From the NCBI RefSeq assembly GCF_024129865.1, contig NZ_JAMYFE010000052.1, forward strand, positions 1-64,000: a stretch of DNA of 64,000 bases, given 5' to 3'. A program made the translations under genes and the position numbers. The stretch comes from Stieleria tagensis (lineage in GTDB: Bacteria; Planctomycetota; Planctomycetia; Pirellulales; Pirellulaceae). This document shows positions 54,097 to 62,824 of the stretch, in pieces. The notes below the pieces were generated by a model. It saw only the letters and a list, made by a program, of their open reading frames with translations. It was not told where the DNA came from and ran no database searches. Numbering within the stretch: position 1 is the first letter of the stretch; the number at the start of each line of letters is the position of its first letter.

Positions 54097-55328
54097 TGTT
54101 GCGCTCTTCATCATCGAAATCCAGTTCGCCAGATTCGAAGGACGCCAGGACCAAGCGTTTGACAAAACAAACCGACTCATTGGACATCGCATTCTCGGTG
54201 CCGTTTGTGCATCGCTTGCGGACCACGCACGAGGTTTCTGGCCAAGATTTTCAGACTCTGTTGGCGGTGCTGCATCGCGGCAGCGCCGGTCCGGTCAAAG
54301 TGCTACTGGTCGCCGAACATCCCGTGGCCGATTCCAGCGATCATGTCGCGCGAATTCAACATCGGCTTGGCGGCAGTGCGGATGTCCAACTGGTCCGCCC
54401 GGCGCTGTTGGTTGCCGGCGGTGAAGCGGTCAAGAACGATTCCCAGTGCGTTCAAGAAGTTCTCTCTCAAATCAACGTGCACGATTTGGATCGCCGCAGT
54501 TACGTGGTGGCGATCGGGGGCGGCGCAATGTTGGACGCGGTCGGCTATGCCGCCGCGATCGCGCACCGAGGCATTCGGTTGGTGCGGTTGCCGACCACCA
54601 CGCTGGCGCAGGGCGACAGCGGCGTGGGCGTGAAAAACGCGATCAACCAGTTTGGCAAAAAGAACTGGGTGGGAACCTTCAGCGTGCCTTGGGCGGTGAT
54701 CAATGATGCCTCGTTGTTGGATTCCCTTTCGGATCGTGATTTCTGTAGCGGGTTCAGCGAATCGGTGAAGGTGGCGTTGCTGAAAAGCCGTCACGAGTTC
54801 GATTGGCTGTGCGAGCATGCCGAATCGATTCGTAATCGCCAGATGGACGTGGCGACACAGGCGATCGCGACCAGTTGCCGTCTGCACCTGCGGCACATCA
54901 CCGAGGGTGGTGATCCGTTCGAGATGCTGGAAGCACGGCCGTTGGATTTTGGGCATTGGTCGGCGCATAAATTGGAACCGATCACCGATTACGCCATTCG
55001 CCACGGCGAGGCGGTCGGCATCGGTGTCGCGATCGACTGTTTCTATTCCCATTTGAAACTCGGTTTTCCATTGTCCGACGCATTGCGAGTGTGTCACTGT
55101 CTGGCAGCTCTGGGATTGCCGCTGTGGCACTCCTCGCTGGCGCCGCTGGATCGTCTGTTGGGCGGTCTGGAAGAATTTCGCCAGCACCTGGGTGGCCGGT
55201 TGACGATCACCATGTTGCGGGGCATCGGCGACAGTGTCGATGTGCATGAAATCGAGACCGCAGTGATGGCCGAAGCGATTCAAATGTTAAAAGCCGAATC
55301 CGACGCCATCTCCGCCGCCTCGGCGTAG
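54096..55328 (+). CDS. 3-dehydroquinate synthase family protein, EboD-like
   Basis: A 410-residue AroB-fold protein starting at ATG 54096 in a TAATG overlap with the esterase stop. Motifs: IAFSVPFVHRLRTT near the N-terminus, VVAIGGGAMLDAVGYAAAIAHRG, RLPTTTLAQGDSGVGVKNAINQFGKKNWVGTF, DFCSGFSESVKVALLKS, GGDPFEMLEARPLDFGHWSAHKLE and IRHGEAVGIGVAIDCFYSHL. The N-terminal pattern and GGDPFE segment match EboD of the ebo clusters rather than canonical AroB. The product may be a cyclitol or shikimate-like compound; no other ebo genes (prenyltransferase, phosphatase) are adjacent. The N-terminal Ser/Lys-rich 30 residues are extra. Confidence 0.82.
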   Translation: MLRSSSSKSSSPDSKDARTKRLTKQTDSLDIAFSVPFVHRLRTTHEVSGQDFQTLLAVLHRGSAGPVKVLLVAEHPVADSSDHVARIQHRLGGSADVQLVRPALLVAGGEAVKNDSQCVQEVLSQINVHDLDRRSYVVAIGGGAMLDAVGYAAAIAHRGIRLVRLPTTTLAQGDSGVGVKNAINQFGKKNWVGTFSVPWAVINDASLLDSLSDRDFCSGFSESVKVALLKSRHEFDWLCEHAESIRNRQMDVATQAIATSCRLHLRHITEGGDPFEMLEARPLDFGHWSAHKLEPITDYAIRHGEAVGIGVAIDCFYSHLKLGFPLSDALRVCHCLAALGLPLWHSSLAPLDRLLGGLEEFRQHLGGRLTITMLRGIGDSVDVHEIETAVMAEAIQMLKAESDAISAASA

Positions 55329-55974
55329 CTCGTTTGTGCCGTCCTGAGGCCGGTGCCGGCGCCCCTCAAGGGTTGATTGCGTCGTTTGGATGTGTGCTTT
55401 TATCGCAACCCGACGCGTCAGTTTTGAAGCCAGCGTTTTTGCGTCAGGTATTGGGTTTTGGTAACCCGAAGCGTCAGCGAGGGATCCCGCAAACACCCTA
55501 AATCCCTCGCTCACGCTTCGGGTTACCATAAAAGCGCGACTTCTAAACTCACGCGTCGGGTTAGGCAAAACCAATGCGTCACTTGAAAACGTGCGTTCTG
55601 AGATGGTTTGGTGGTACGGGGATGACAGGTCCCGCGGTTGTGGCTGTTAGGGCACGGACACGAAGCGGAACAACTGTCGCAGGCTGGTGCCTGCCCCCTC
55701 TGTGGACCAGGTCGCGCATTCCAATCAGTTCGATTGTTCCGGCGGGCCATTTTCGATTTTGACGTTTTGGGGTTCTGATCCCGCTACGACCACCGGCTTC
55801 GTCCAACAGTTGGATGGCTGAAGAAGTGCGCCTGCTGTGGCGCCGATGCAGCCAGAGACAACAGTGCGCGGGGAAGATTCTGGATTGATTCGGGTCAACC
55901 GTCCTCGTGAACACCAACGCAATCGATCGGTTTCGGCATCGTCGCCGAATGGGTCAGAGTGGAGAAAGTTTGTG
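55329..55974. other. Gap of 646 bases with a family A repeat
   Basis: The left part (55401-55590) is a family A palindrome in the opposite orientation. The right part has no motif-bearing frame. The TPR gene start at 55975 is preceded by GGAG at 55961-55964, and its promoter must lie in the 200 bases before. Confidence 0.6.
55401..55590. repeat. Palindromic dispersed repeat, family A, inverted orientation
   Basis: The core hairpin is GGTAACCCGAAGCGTCAGCG (left arm) and CGCTCACGCTTCGGGTTACC (right arm). The flanks TTGGGTTTT on the left and ATAAAAGCGCGACTTC on the right are swapped relative to the 17451 copy, so it lies in the opposite orientation. Confidence 0.85.
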
Positions 55975-58900
55975 ATGTCCGACTCGGTAGCTTGGGAAAC
56001 TGCGAACACGGTTGCGAAGGAATCGCCTGAAAACCGTCGTTTCGACCAGCACCGCCAGCGGCTTGCTATTTATCACGAAATCGATGCCCTGTGTCGCAGC
56101 AGTCGGCAGTTGGATGCGCTGGAACTTGGTCGCAACGCATTGGGCGAAAACGTCCAGCAGTGGGTCGGTGTCCAGGGCCAACTCGCTGCGGTTGAATTGG
56201 CCACGCTGCTCGGTGGTGACCAGTTGGCCGACGTATTGACCTATCGACTTGGTCGCCAGCAACCCGATCACGCCGAAGTCATTCTCACTCGCACCCTCCA
56301 GCGACTCGGCCGATCGCCGGTAGCGCGGTTGTGGTTGGAATTCAAAGACACCGAACTACCAACCGATGATCCGCTGATCCAAGCGCGCTGGATCGGACTC
56401 AAAGGCCGCATGCTGGCTGGTTTGAATGATTTCGATCGCGCGTTGGAACTGTGTGGCATCGCGATTCGAATCGCTCCCGACGCACCCGAACCGCATTTGG
56501 ACCAGGCGCACGTGCTGGCCGCAAGCGGTCAACTCCAACGGGCGGTTGCCGCCTGCCGTAGCGCATTTGAAATTGCACCGCGGCACGGATCAACGGTCCT
56601 GGCGCTGACGGACTATCTACTGCAGTTCAATCAAATCAATGAAGCATTTTCGCGGATCGGTGAACTGGTCGACCACGGTCAATCCGGTGCCAGTCGACTA
56701 CAAATGGCTGGGATGCTGATCCAGCGGCAGCGCTACAACCAAGCGACCAAAGTCCTGGAGGGCATTGAAACGTTTTTCCCGCTGGCCGATCCGCTGCGTG
56801 GCGGACGTCCCAAACACGGTACCGTACTGGCGACAGTCTGCGCACTGCGATCTGATCTGGCCTATCACTCGGGCGATTTAGAGCGGTCATCCAAGTGGGC
56901 GCAACTGGCAGGCGACGATTTCTATCGATCGATCGCGGCGCAGTTGGCGACGCCTACTGACGACGGGAAACGGGTGGAGTTAAATGTTCCGTATACGTTG
57001 CAGGAACAGGTCAGTTGCACACCGGCCACGCTAACGATGCTGTCCAGTTATTGGGGCATCGACGTCGATCACGAAAAGGTGGTCGACCAGGTTTGTTGCA
57101 ACGGTTCGGTGCCGGTCAAACCGCGCCGCTGGGCGACCGACAACGGCATGCTGGCTCGCGAGTTTCGGGTCACCTTTGAAGTTGCACAGCAATTGATCGA
57201 TGCCGGAATTCCGTTTTCCGTTTCGACGATCACACCGAGTGGCGGACACGTCCAAGTGGTTTGTGGATACGATTCGCGGCGCGGCGTGTTGCTGATCCAA
57301 GACCCGGCCAGTTGGTGCGTCAGCGAAATTCTGCCGGCGGAGATGATCGACAATCAGCGTGCGTTCGGTCCGCGCGGATTGCTGTTGCTGCCGCCCGACA
57401 AGGCATCGTTATTGGATGCGATCGATTTGCCGGATGCCGATCATTATGACCAACACCATGCAATCGCTGTCGCACTGGAAAATCACGATCGCGAGTCGGC
57501 GTCGACGGTCGTGCGAGATCTGCAGCGGACGTGCAGTGATCATTGGATGACCCGTTGGGCTTGCTTGAATCTGGCCCGATACGATGCAAACGTTCCACTG
57601 CAGTTGGAATTGACGCGTCAACTATTGTCGGAATTTCCGAACAACGACGTGCTGTGGTTGTGGGAAACCGATCTAATGAAGTTGATCGATCGACCGGAGC
57701 AAGTGATTGCACGCTTGCGATTGGCGGTCGACAAGCGACGCGCGCCGCAGTCCACGCGTTTGAGCCTGTTGCAATTGTTGCATCAAGACGCCAACCGGGA
57801 TGAATGCGAGTCTTTGCTGCGCTGCGTGCTGCGTGACACGCCAAATTTGTCGGCCGGGTTGGTGATCGAAGCCGCCCGGTTATGGAACCGTTCGCGCCCC
57901 GACGACGCACTGGAACTGTACCGATTGGCTGCGACATCGGGTGAGGTGGATCAGCGGTATGCCCGCGACTACCTGATGACTGCCAAGCGAATGGGATGTC
58001 ACAAAGACGCCTTGGATGTCTTGCGGCGGCGGTTTGAGAAACACGGCCGATTTAACCGCAGTTGCGGCATGACGTATGCGCTCGCCCTGGAGGACGCGCT
58101 GCGGACCGAGGACGCCGTCGGCGTGGTTCACCAAGCCATCGAACAACGTCCCCAAGATGCCGAGTTGATTTGCCAGGCCGCTCGATTCCTGGGGCGAACC
58201 CAGTCGCCGCAGGACGGATTGAAGCTGCTCGATTCGGCAGCGACCAAGCTACCGCAGCAAGCTGAATTGCGCACCCGAGCGATCTTGGCCGAGTGGGATG
58301 GTCGATCGACCGACGCATTGAAATGCTATTTGGAACTGGCGACTCAATACCCGCTGGACGTCGAATTGAGTGGCACGATCGCGGCGTTGTTTGTCGATTT
58401 GCGAGGTCATCACGATGCGATTCAATACCTGAGCGCGATGACGGATCGATTCCCCCATTGCCGGCCGCTGCTGGCGTCCACCGTCTTGCAAAACAAGTCG
58501 GCGGGGCGTTTTTTCGAGGCGGTTGAATTTGTCGATCGGATGTTGATCACGTCCTACGACGATGGTTGGTGTTGGCGACAGCGCTCCGAGCTGGGCGGGA
58601 ATTGTGGTTGGGAGGACCAGTCACTTGAAGATGCCCAGCGGGCTGTCGAGTGTGACTACGGTGCCCCGTCGCTGAAGGTGCGTGCTGATGCACTCGTTCA
58701 TGCCCAACGATTGCAAGATGCCCACGATGACTATCGCCAGTCTATTCAGTTGGACTGTGATTATAGCCCGGCAATTGAATCGTGGATGTTGATCTGTGAT
58801 GACGATGCCGAGCGCCAACAGAATTTGGAATTCATTTTTGATCAGTTGGTCCAACAGCGCACCAAGGGATCGGGGCTGACGGCCTACTATGGTGTTGCCA

Positions 58901-61056
58901 GCGCTGTTTTGGATCCTGCGATTTTAACGCAGCAATTGCAACAGATCTGTGACATTTGTCCGACCGGTGCGACGGCACGGTTGTTGTTGGCAACACACTA
59001 CACGCATTTCCGTCAGTACGGCGATGCAGAGCAAGTGTTGTTGAAACACGAGCAACAGCTTGGCGGTTGCGCCGAGTATTGGTTGCAGCTCGGTCAGCTG
59101 TATGACACTCAAAAGCAGGTCGAACGAGCAATTCTGGCCTACGAATGTGGATTGGGTTTGCACCCCAAACATTCAAAACTCACCTGTCGACTCGCCGCGT
59201 GTTATCGGATTGCCGAGCGTGATGCGGACGCCCGTCGGGTCTTAGAACGCGCGCTGCGTGCTGCGCCGGACGATCCGGCGTTGATGGTAGCGATGGCGGC
59301 AGCGGCGGATGAAAAAACCGAAACGATGCGGCTGGCCAAGCAAGCTGCCTTGCGTTCACCGGGTTCGCCCGATGCTTGGGCGTTTCTATTGCAGACATGT
59401 CTCAAACAGGGCAAGGAATCGACCGCCGTCGACTTGGCGTGGGGGATGATCAAAGCCCGGCCGCACGATGCCCAGGCACATCTGCGATTGGCAGAAATGC
59501 TGCATCGCGACGATCAATGGGAAGAATCATTGCTGGTCATCGCCGATGCCATGCAGCTCGATCGCCGCTGCGCAGCAATTCATGCGCTGTTCGCCAACCG
59601 TTTGTTTCAACGCAAGTATTACGACAAAGCGTTGGCGGCTTGCCAGTCGCCGGAAGTTGATCCCGCAGATCGACAGGCATTGGATTTGCTGTCCGCTCGC
59701 ATTTTGTATGCGATGGGGCAATCACAAGCGGCATGTCAGAAACTGCGAGAGGCATTGCATCGCGATCCCACGGATCTGGACAACTGGATTCGGTTGGCGG
59801 ATTGGTGTGACGAACAATCCATTCTTTTCTGGTACGACGAAGCGGCAACGGCATTGGTCGGTCGCGGCGGTCACCTGGCGGTTAGCCACGGCTATTACGC
59901 TGCCACCCTGGTGCGTCAGAATCGTCGTGAGCGCGCCGTCGAGCATCTGCAGTATGCACTGGAACTGGATCGCAAGTACGAACGCGCGCTCCAGGAGCTG
60001 ATGGGGTTGATGATCGACAACGCGCAAGTCAGCGATGCCGAAGAGTACTTGGACAGTATCAGCACCGAAATCCCACTGCGAATGCTGGCGATCGGCCGGC
60101 TATTGATCGCCGCAGCCACCGACGATGTCAGCGACTATCTGGTGACGTTGGAGTGTTTGCCCAAGGATAAACCGGGCGTCAATGACCAAGAAGAGATTGC
60201 GGCCATCGCCAGCAAGTATTTGAACCGAGATCGATTCCCGAATTTTGCCTCCAAGCTGACCAATGCGATCACGAAGCGGCGTGCGAACAAGGCGATCGGT
60301 TACACCTGGGCTCATGTCTACACCAACGCCGAAAACTTTCACGTCGGTTTGAATCTGTTCTTGAACCTGCGGCCGAGTGCGGCACGCAATACCGCTGCAG
60401 CCTATTTTCTAAGTGTCTTGCGCGCCACCTGTGATGACGAGCAACCGGGTGGCAATGCGTTCGCGCATGCCCCGACGCTGGCAATCCTGAAACACATGGG
60501 CCGGCATGTCTACAAAGACGCGGCGCTGTGGTCCAATGCGTTGTGGACGCTGGTGGGCCAGGATCAATCACGGCTGGCTGGAAAGTTGGCGAAACGGTTT
60601 CGGCGTGTTCGCAATCGAGACGTTCAACAGACTGTACCGGCAATGTCAGCCGGGTTGTATTGCCGGAATTTGCGACTGGTCGCAGCCCTGCTGAAAGATG
60701 CCGAGGCCAGGGGGCCAGACGAGATGACCGAAGAGTGTCGCGTGATCCGCTGCATCTACACCGTCTTCAAAGGCGGCGACGATGAACTGGAGCATGCCTG
60801 CCGAATGGTCAATCAAAATTCCTTGGCGGAACCGTTCCTGCGAGTCTCCAAATTAGTCGCCGCTGGGCTGCAGGGCATCGAATCTGCCGACCCGGCTGCG
60901 TTGATCAAGGTCTGGAAGGTAGAATTCGTTCGCGAGAACAGTGATACTGATCCGGTCCATCAGAGAATCTACCAGTTGCTGCGCGGTCGGATCGCGATGC
61001 TGCGTGGTGAAAAGCGGGAGGCTAGAAAATGGTACAGAGGGAAGATCAGGGATTAG
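55975..61056 (+). CDS. Giant TPR protein with internal C39-like peptidase domain
   Basis: A 1693-residue protein starting at ATG 55975, after GGAG at 55961-55964. TPR-like helical repeats (pairs such as LIQARWIGLKGRMLAGLNDFDRALELCG) fill the segments before and after an insertion at about 335-475. The insertion resembles a papain-like C39 peptidase: YTLQEQVSCTPATLTMLSSYW with C348, GGHVQVVCGYDS with H425, and QDPASW with D443, in normal C-H-D order. There is no export signal, so it is probably cytoplasmic, unlike the usual bacteriocin-processing C39 transporters. Downstream are an overlapping unknown gene and a rhomboid gene. Substrate unknown; protein quality control or processing is plausible. 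Confidence 0.8.
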   Translation: MSDSVAWETANTVAKESPENRRFDQHRQRLAIYHEIDALCRSSRQLDALELGRNALGENVQQWVGVQGQLAAVELATLLGGDQLADVLTYRLGRQQPDHAEVILTRTLQRLGRSPVARLWLEFKDTELPTDDPLIQARWIGLKGRMLAGLNDFDRALELCGIAIRIAPDAPEPHLDQAHVLAASGQLQRAVAACRSAFEIAPRHGSTVLALTDYLLQFNQINEAFSRIGELVDHGQSGASRLQMAGMLIQRQRYNQATKVLEGIETFFPLADPLRGGRPKHGTVLATVCALRSDLAYHSGDLERSSKWAQLAGDDFYRSIAAQLATPTDDGKRVELNVPYTLQEQVSCTPATLTMLSSYWGIDVDHEKVVDQVCCNGSVPVKPRRWATDNGMLAREFRVTFEVAQQLIDAGIPFSVSTITPSGGHVQVVCGYDSRRGVLLIQDPASWCVSEILPAEMIDNQRAFGPRGLLLLPPDKASLLDAIDLPDADHYDQHHAIAVALENHDRESASTVVRDLQRTCSDHWMTRWACLNLARYDANVPLQLELTRQLLSEFPNNDVLWLWETDLMKLIDRPEQVIARLRLAVDKRRAPQSTRLSLLQLLHQDANRDECESLLRCVLRDTPNLSAGLVIEAARLWNRSRPDDALELYRLAATSGEVDQRYARDYLMTAKRMGCHKDALDVLRRRFEKHGRFNRSCGMTYALALEDALRTEDAVGVVHQAIEQRPQDAELICQAARFLGRTQSPQDGLKLLDSAATKLPQQAELRTRAILAEWDGRSTDALKCYLELATQYPLDVELSGTIAALFVDLRGHHDAIQYLSAMTDRFPHCRPLLASTVLQNKSAGRFFEAVEFVDRMLITSYDDGWCWRQRSELGGNCGWEDQSLEDAQRAVECDYGAPSLKVRADALVHAQRLQDAHDDYRQSIQLDCDYSPAIESWMLICDDDAERQQNLEFIFDQLVQQRTKGSGLTAYYGVASAVLDPAILTQQLQQICDICPTGATARLLLATHYTHFRQYGDAEQVLLKHEQQLGGCAEYWLQLGQLYDTQKQVERAILAYECGLGLHPKHSKLTCRLAACYRIAERDADARRVLERALRAAPDDPALMVAMAAAADEKTETMRLAKQAALRSPGSPDAWAFLLQTCLKQGKESTAVDLAWGMIKARPHDAQAHLRLAEMLHRDDQWEESLLVIADAMQLDRRCAAIHALFANRLFQRKYYDKALAACQSPEVDPADRQALDLLSARILYAMGQSQAACQKLREALHRDPTDLDNWIRLADWCDEQSILFWYDEAATALVGRGGHLAVSHGYYAATLVRQNRRERAVEHLQYALELDRKYERALQELMGLMIDNAQVSDAEEYLDSISTEIPLRMLAIGRLLIAAATDDVSDYLVTLECLPKDKPGVNDQEEIAAIASKYLNRDRFPNFASKLTNAITKRRANKAIGYTWAHVYTNAENFHVGLNLFLNLRPSAARNTAAAYFLSVLRATCDDEQPGGNAFAHAPTLAILKHMGRHVYKDAALWSNALWTLVGQDQSRLAGKLAKRFRRVRNRDVQQTVPAMSAGLYCRNLRLVAALLKDAEARGPDEMTEECRVIRCIYTVFKGGDDELEHACRMVNQNSLAEPFLRVSKLVAAGLQGIESADPAALIKVWKVEFVRENSDTDPVHQRIYQLLRGRIAMLRGEKREARKWYRGKIRD

Positions 61057-62120
61057 ATGCGTTGCCAACCGACGCCACATTCAAACAGCGCGTCGAGTTG
61101 TTTTGGCAGTGGTTTCCCAGTGTCGCCGGTCGATTCTACGAGACCATCGAAGCGGGCAATTGTGCTGATCTAGCCGATGAAGTCTCGGAATTCATGGGCG
61201 AAACGATGCCCGGATTGGCATGGGTCTTTGGCCCCGGGGAAGACGGGGGGCACAGTTTCACCGTTTCCGGCGAAGGCCAAGTTGCGGTGCAGTTGCTGGC
61301 CGAATATTGGCTCAGCCAAGCGGTCGAACTACCGGGATGGACGTTCTATGAATCCCGCCAGCCCAGCGCCCAGACCGAGGGCGTGTCGATCGAAATCGGA
61401 TCGCTCGGGCGTGTCGATTCAGAGAGTTTTCTGATTCGTGCCGCGGTCGATGAAGAACGCGAGGTGATCGACATTGTTGCTTGGCACCCGTTGTTTGCCG
61501 AGTTACCCGAACAGCATCATGCCCAACTGTTGTTCTTGTTGCTCGACGAAGTCTTGGGCGAATTTGGGACCCAGACCTGGTTGGGCGGCATCGACATTGC
61601 TGAGGTCAATGCCAGCGAAGTGAATGGACGGACGGTGTTCCGGTTGATGGAATTGCCGACCTTCATCAAAGGCATTCAGCGCTATCACGGCTGGGAGAAG
61701 CATTCGCCGCTGCGATCTTACACCGGGTACACGGTCCGCGAGGCCAGTCCGGTGTTGCGGGGTGACACGATTGCCGGGACCACTTGCATTCCGGGATTGG
61801 CGTTCGAGTTGATCGATGAAGGCGGACGGTTGAACGAGGACCCGCTACAGGACACCGGGGCATCACTTGCATATTTGCAAATCGACGGGGCGGTGTTTCC
61901 CGATGGCGATCAAGCCGCGGTGCGGCACAATATCGAAGAGGCGCTTGATGAGGCGCTCGAAGGCCAACAGTTGGGCAGGACGCTCGGTGGCGCCGCCGGA
62001 ACCGAGTCGTCTTACATCGATCTGTTGCTGATCGATGGGGATCAATCGCGGGCGGCGGTGGAACAAACGATGGAGCGTTTGTCACTGAATGACCGCTACC
62101 GCTGGCACAGTTTTGCCTGA
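61029..62120 (+). CDS. Unknown protein downstream of TPR-C39 gene
   Basis: A 363-residue protein overlapping the preceding gene by 28 bases. The N-terminus is FKQRVELFWQWFPSVAGRFYETIEAG. A stretch GEGQVAVQLLAEYWLSQAVELPGWTFYESRQP weakly resembles the DUF695 family, but the match is short. Later DTGASLAYLQIDGAVF and ESSYIDLLLIDGDQSRAAVEQTMERLS form a mixed alpha/beta region. There is no signal peptide or membrane helix. Its stop is one base before the rhomboid start, making a likely three-gene operon. Function unknown. Confidence 0.7.
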   Translation: MVQREDQGLDALPTDATFKQRVELFWQWFPSVAGRFYETIEAGNCADLADEVSEFMGETMPGLAWVFGPGEDGGHSFTVSGEGQVAVQLLAEYWLSQAVELPGWTFYESRQPSAQTEGVSIEIGSLGRVDSESFLIRAAVDEEREVIDIVAWHPLFAELPEQHHAQLLFLLLDEVLGEFGTQTWLGGIDIAEVNASEVNGRTVFRLMELPTFIKGIQRYHGWEKHSPLRSYTGYTVREASPVLRGDTIAGTTCIPGLAFELIDEGGRLNEDPLQDTGASLAYLQIDGAVFPDGDQAAVRHNIEEALDEALEGQQLGRTLGGAAGTESSYIDLLLIDGDQSRAAVEQTMERLSLNDRYRWHSFA

Positions 62121-62121
62121 G

Positions 62122-62655
62122 ATGAAGAAAGAGTTTTATTGGATCGCGATTGTGTTGCTGGTCATGTGGCTGGTGCGGTTGGTCGATGCGGTGATCCCGT
62201 TGGATTTAGCCGCCTACGGATTGCATCCACGACGGGTCAGCGGATTGATCGGGATCATCACGATGCCGTTTCTGCATGCCAGTTTCAGTCACCTGTTTAG
62301 CAATTCGGTCTCGCTGGTGGTGCTGTTGGGATTGTTGGTGGCCACGCGGCAATCCCCTTGGCTGTTGGCAGGGCTGACATCCGTGGCGGGGGCATCGTTG
62401 TTATGGTTGGTCGGCCGGGACGCCAATCACATTGGGGCCAGTGGATTGGTGTTTGGTTTGATCGGGTTCTTGATCGTCAGCGGATTCTTGCATCAGCGGT
62501 TGGTTCCGGTGGCGGTTGCAATTGTGGTGGGCATTTTATTCGGTGGCACGTTGATGTCCGGTGTCCTGCCAGGGGCCGATGGCGTGTCCTGGGACGGTCA
62601 CCTGTGTGGATTGGCCGGCGGCGTCGCGGTCGCGTTTCTCGCCGCCCGCAATTAG
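62122..62655 (+). CDS. Rhomboid family intramembrane serine protease
   Basis: A 177-residue rhomboid starting at ATG 62122, one base after the previous stop. The catalytic features are HASFSHLFSNSVSL (the helical loop motif), GASGLVFGL with the active Ser in GASG, and WDGHLCGLAGG with the catalytic His. Six hydrophobic segments fit the basic rhomboid fold with no extra domain. It cleaves transmembrane substrates inside the membrane. Coupling with the TPR-C39 and unknown genes suggests a joint proteolytic role. The stop is followed by palindromes and the groEL terminator, so the operon ends here. Confidence 0.88.
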   Translation: MKKEFYWIAIVLLVMWLVRLVDAVIPLDLAAYGLHPRRVSGLIGIITMPFLHASFSHLFSNSVSLVVLLGLLVATRQSPWLLAGLTSVAGASLLWLVGRDANHIGASGLVFGLIGFLIVSGFLHQRLVPVAVAIVVGILFGGTLMSGVLPGADGVSWDGHLCGLAGGVAVAFLAARN

Positions 62656-62672
62656 GCCCGGTGCAATCAATA

Positions 62673-62758
62673 GTAGGCCAGGTGCAACCTGGCGGTTAAT
62701 TGGCACTCGCGCCAGGTTTCACCTGGCCTACTCTCAATCCAGGTTTCACCTGGCCTAC
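62673..62758. repeat. Three-copy short inverted/direct repeat
   Basis: GTAGGCCAGGTGCAACCTGGCG at 62673-62694 and its near reverse complement at 62710-62731 differ at one position over 22 bases. A third, direct partial copy of the second arm is at 62739-62758. It is unrelated to families A and B. It sits between the rhomboid gene and groEL and could be a bidirectional terminator or a mobile-repeat remnant. Confidence 0.8.
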
Positions 62759-62762
62759 TAAA

Positions 62763-62793
62763 AAACCGTCCGGGGTGGGTTCCCCGGACGGTT
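62763..62793 (-). terminator. Rho-independent terminator of groEL
   Basis: In the groEL direction the stem AACCGTCCGGGG pairs with CCCCGGACGGTT around a 6-7 base loop, followed by a run of five U. Positions 62763-62793, 32 bases after the groEL stop at 62825. The stem is 12 bp and almost entirely GC. This is the clearest terminator in the window. Confidence 0.9.
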
Positions 62794-62824
62794 TCGTTGG
62801 TTGTTGATTCGCTTTGGCAGCGGA

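Noticed and set aside
54303-55283. 326-codon antisense gene
   Set aside because: Opposite the EboD-like gene, which has many conserved motifs; this frame is a shadow.
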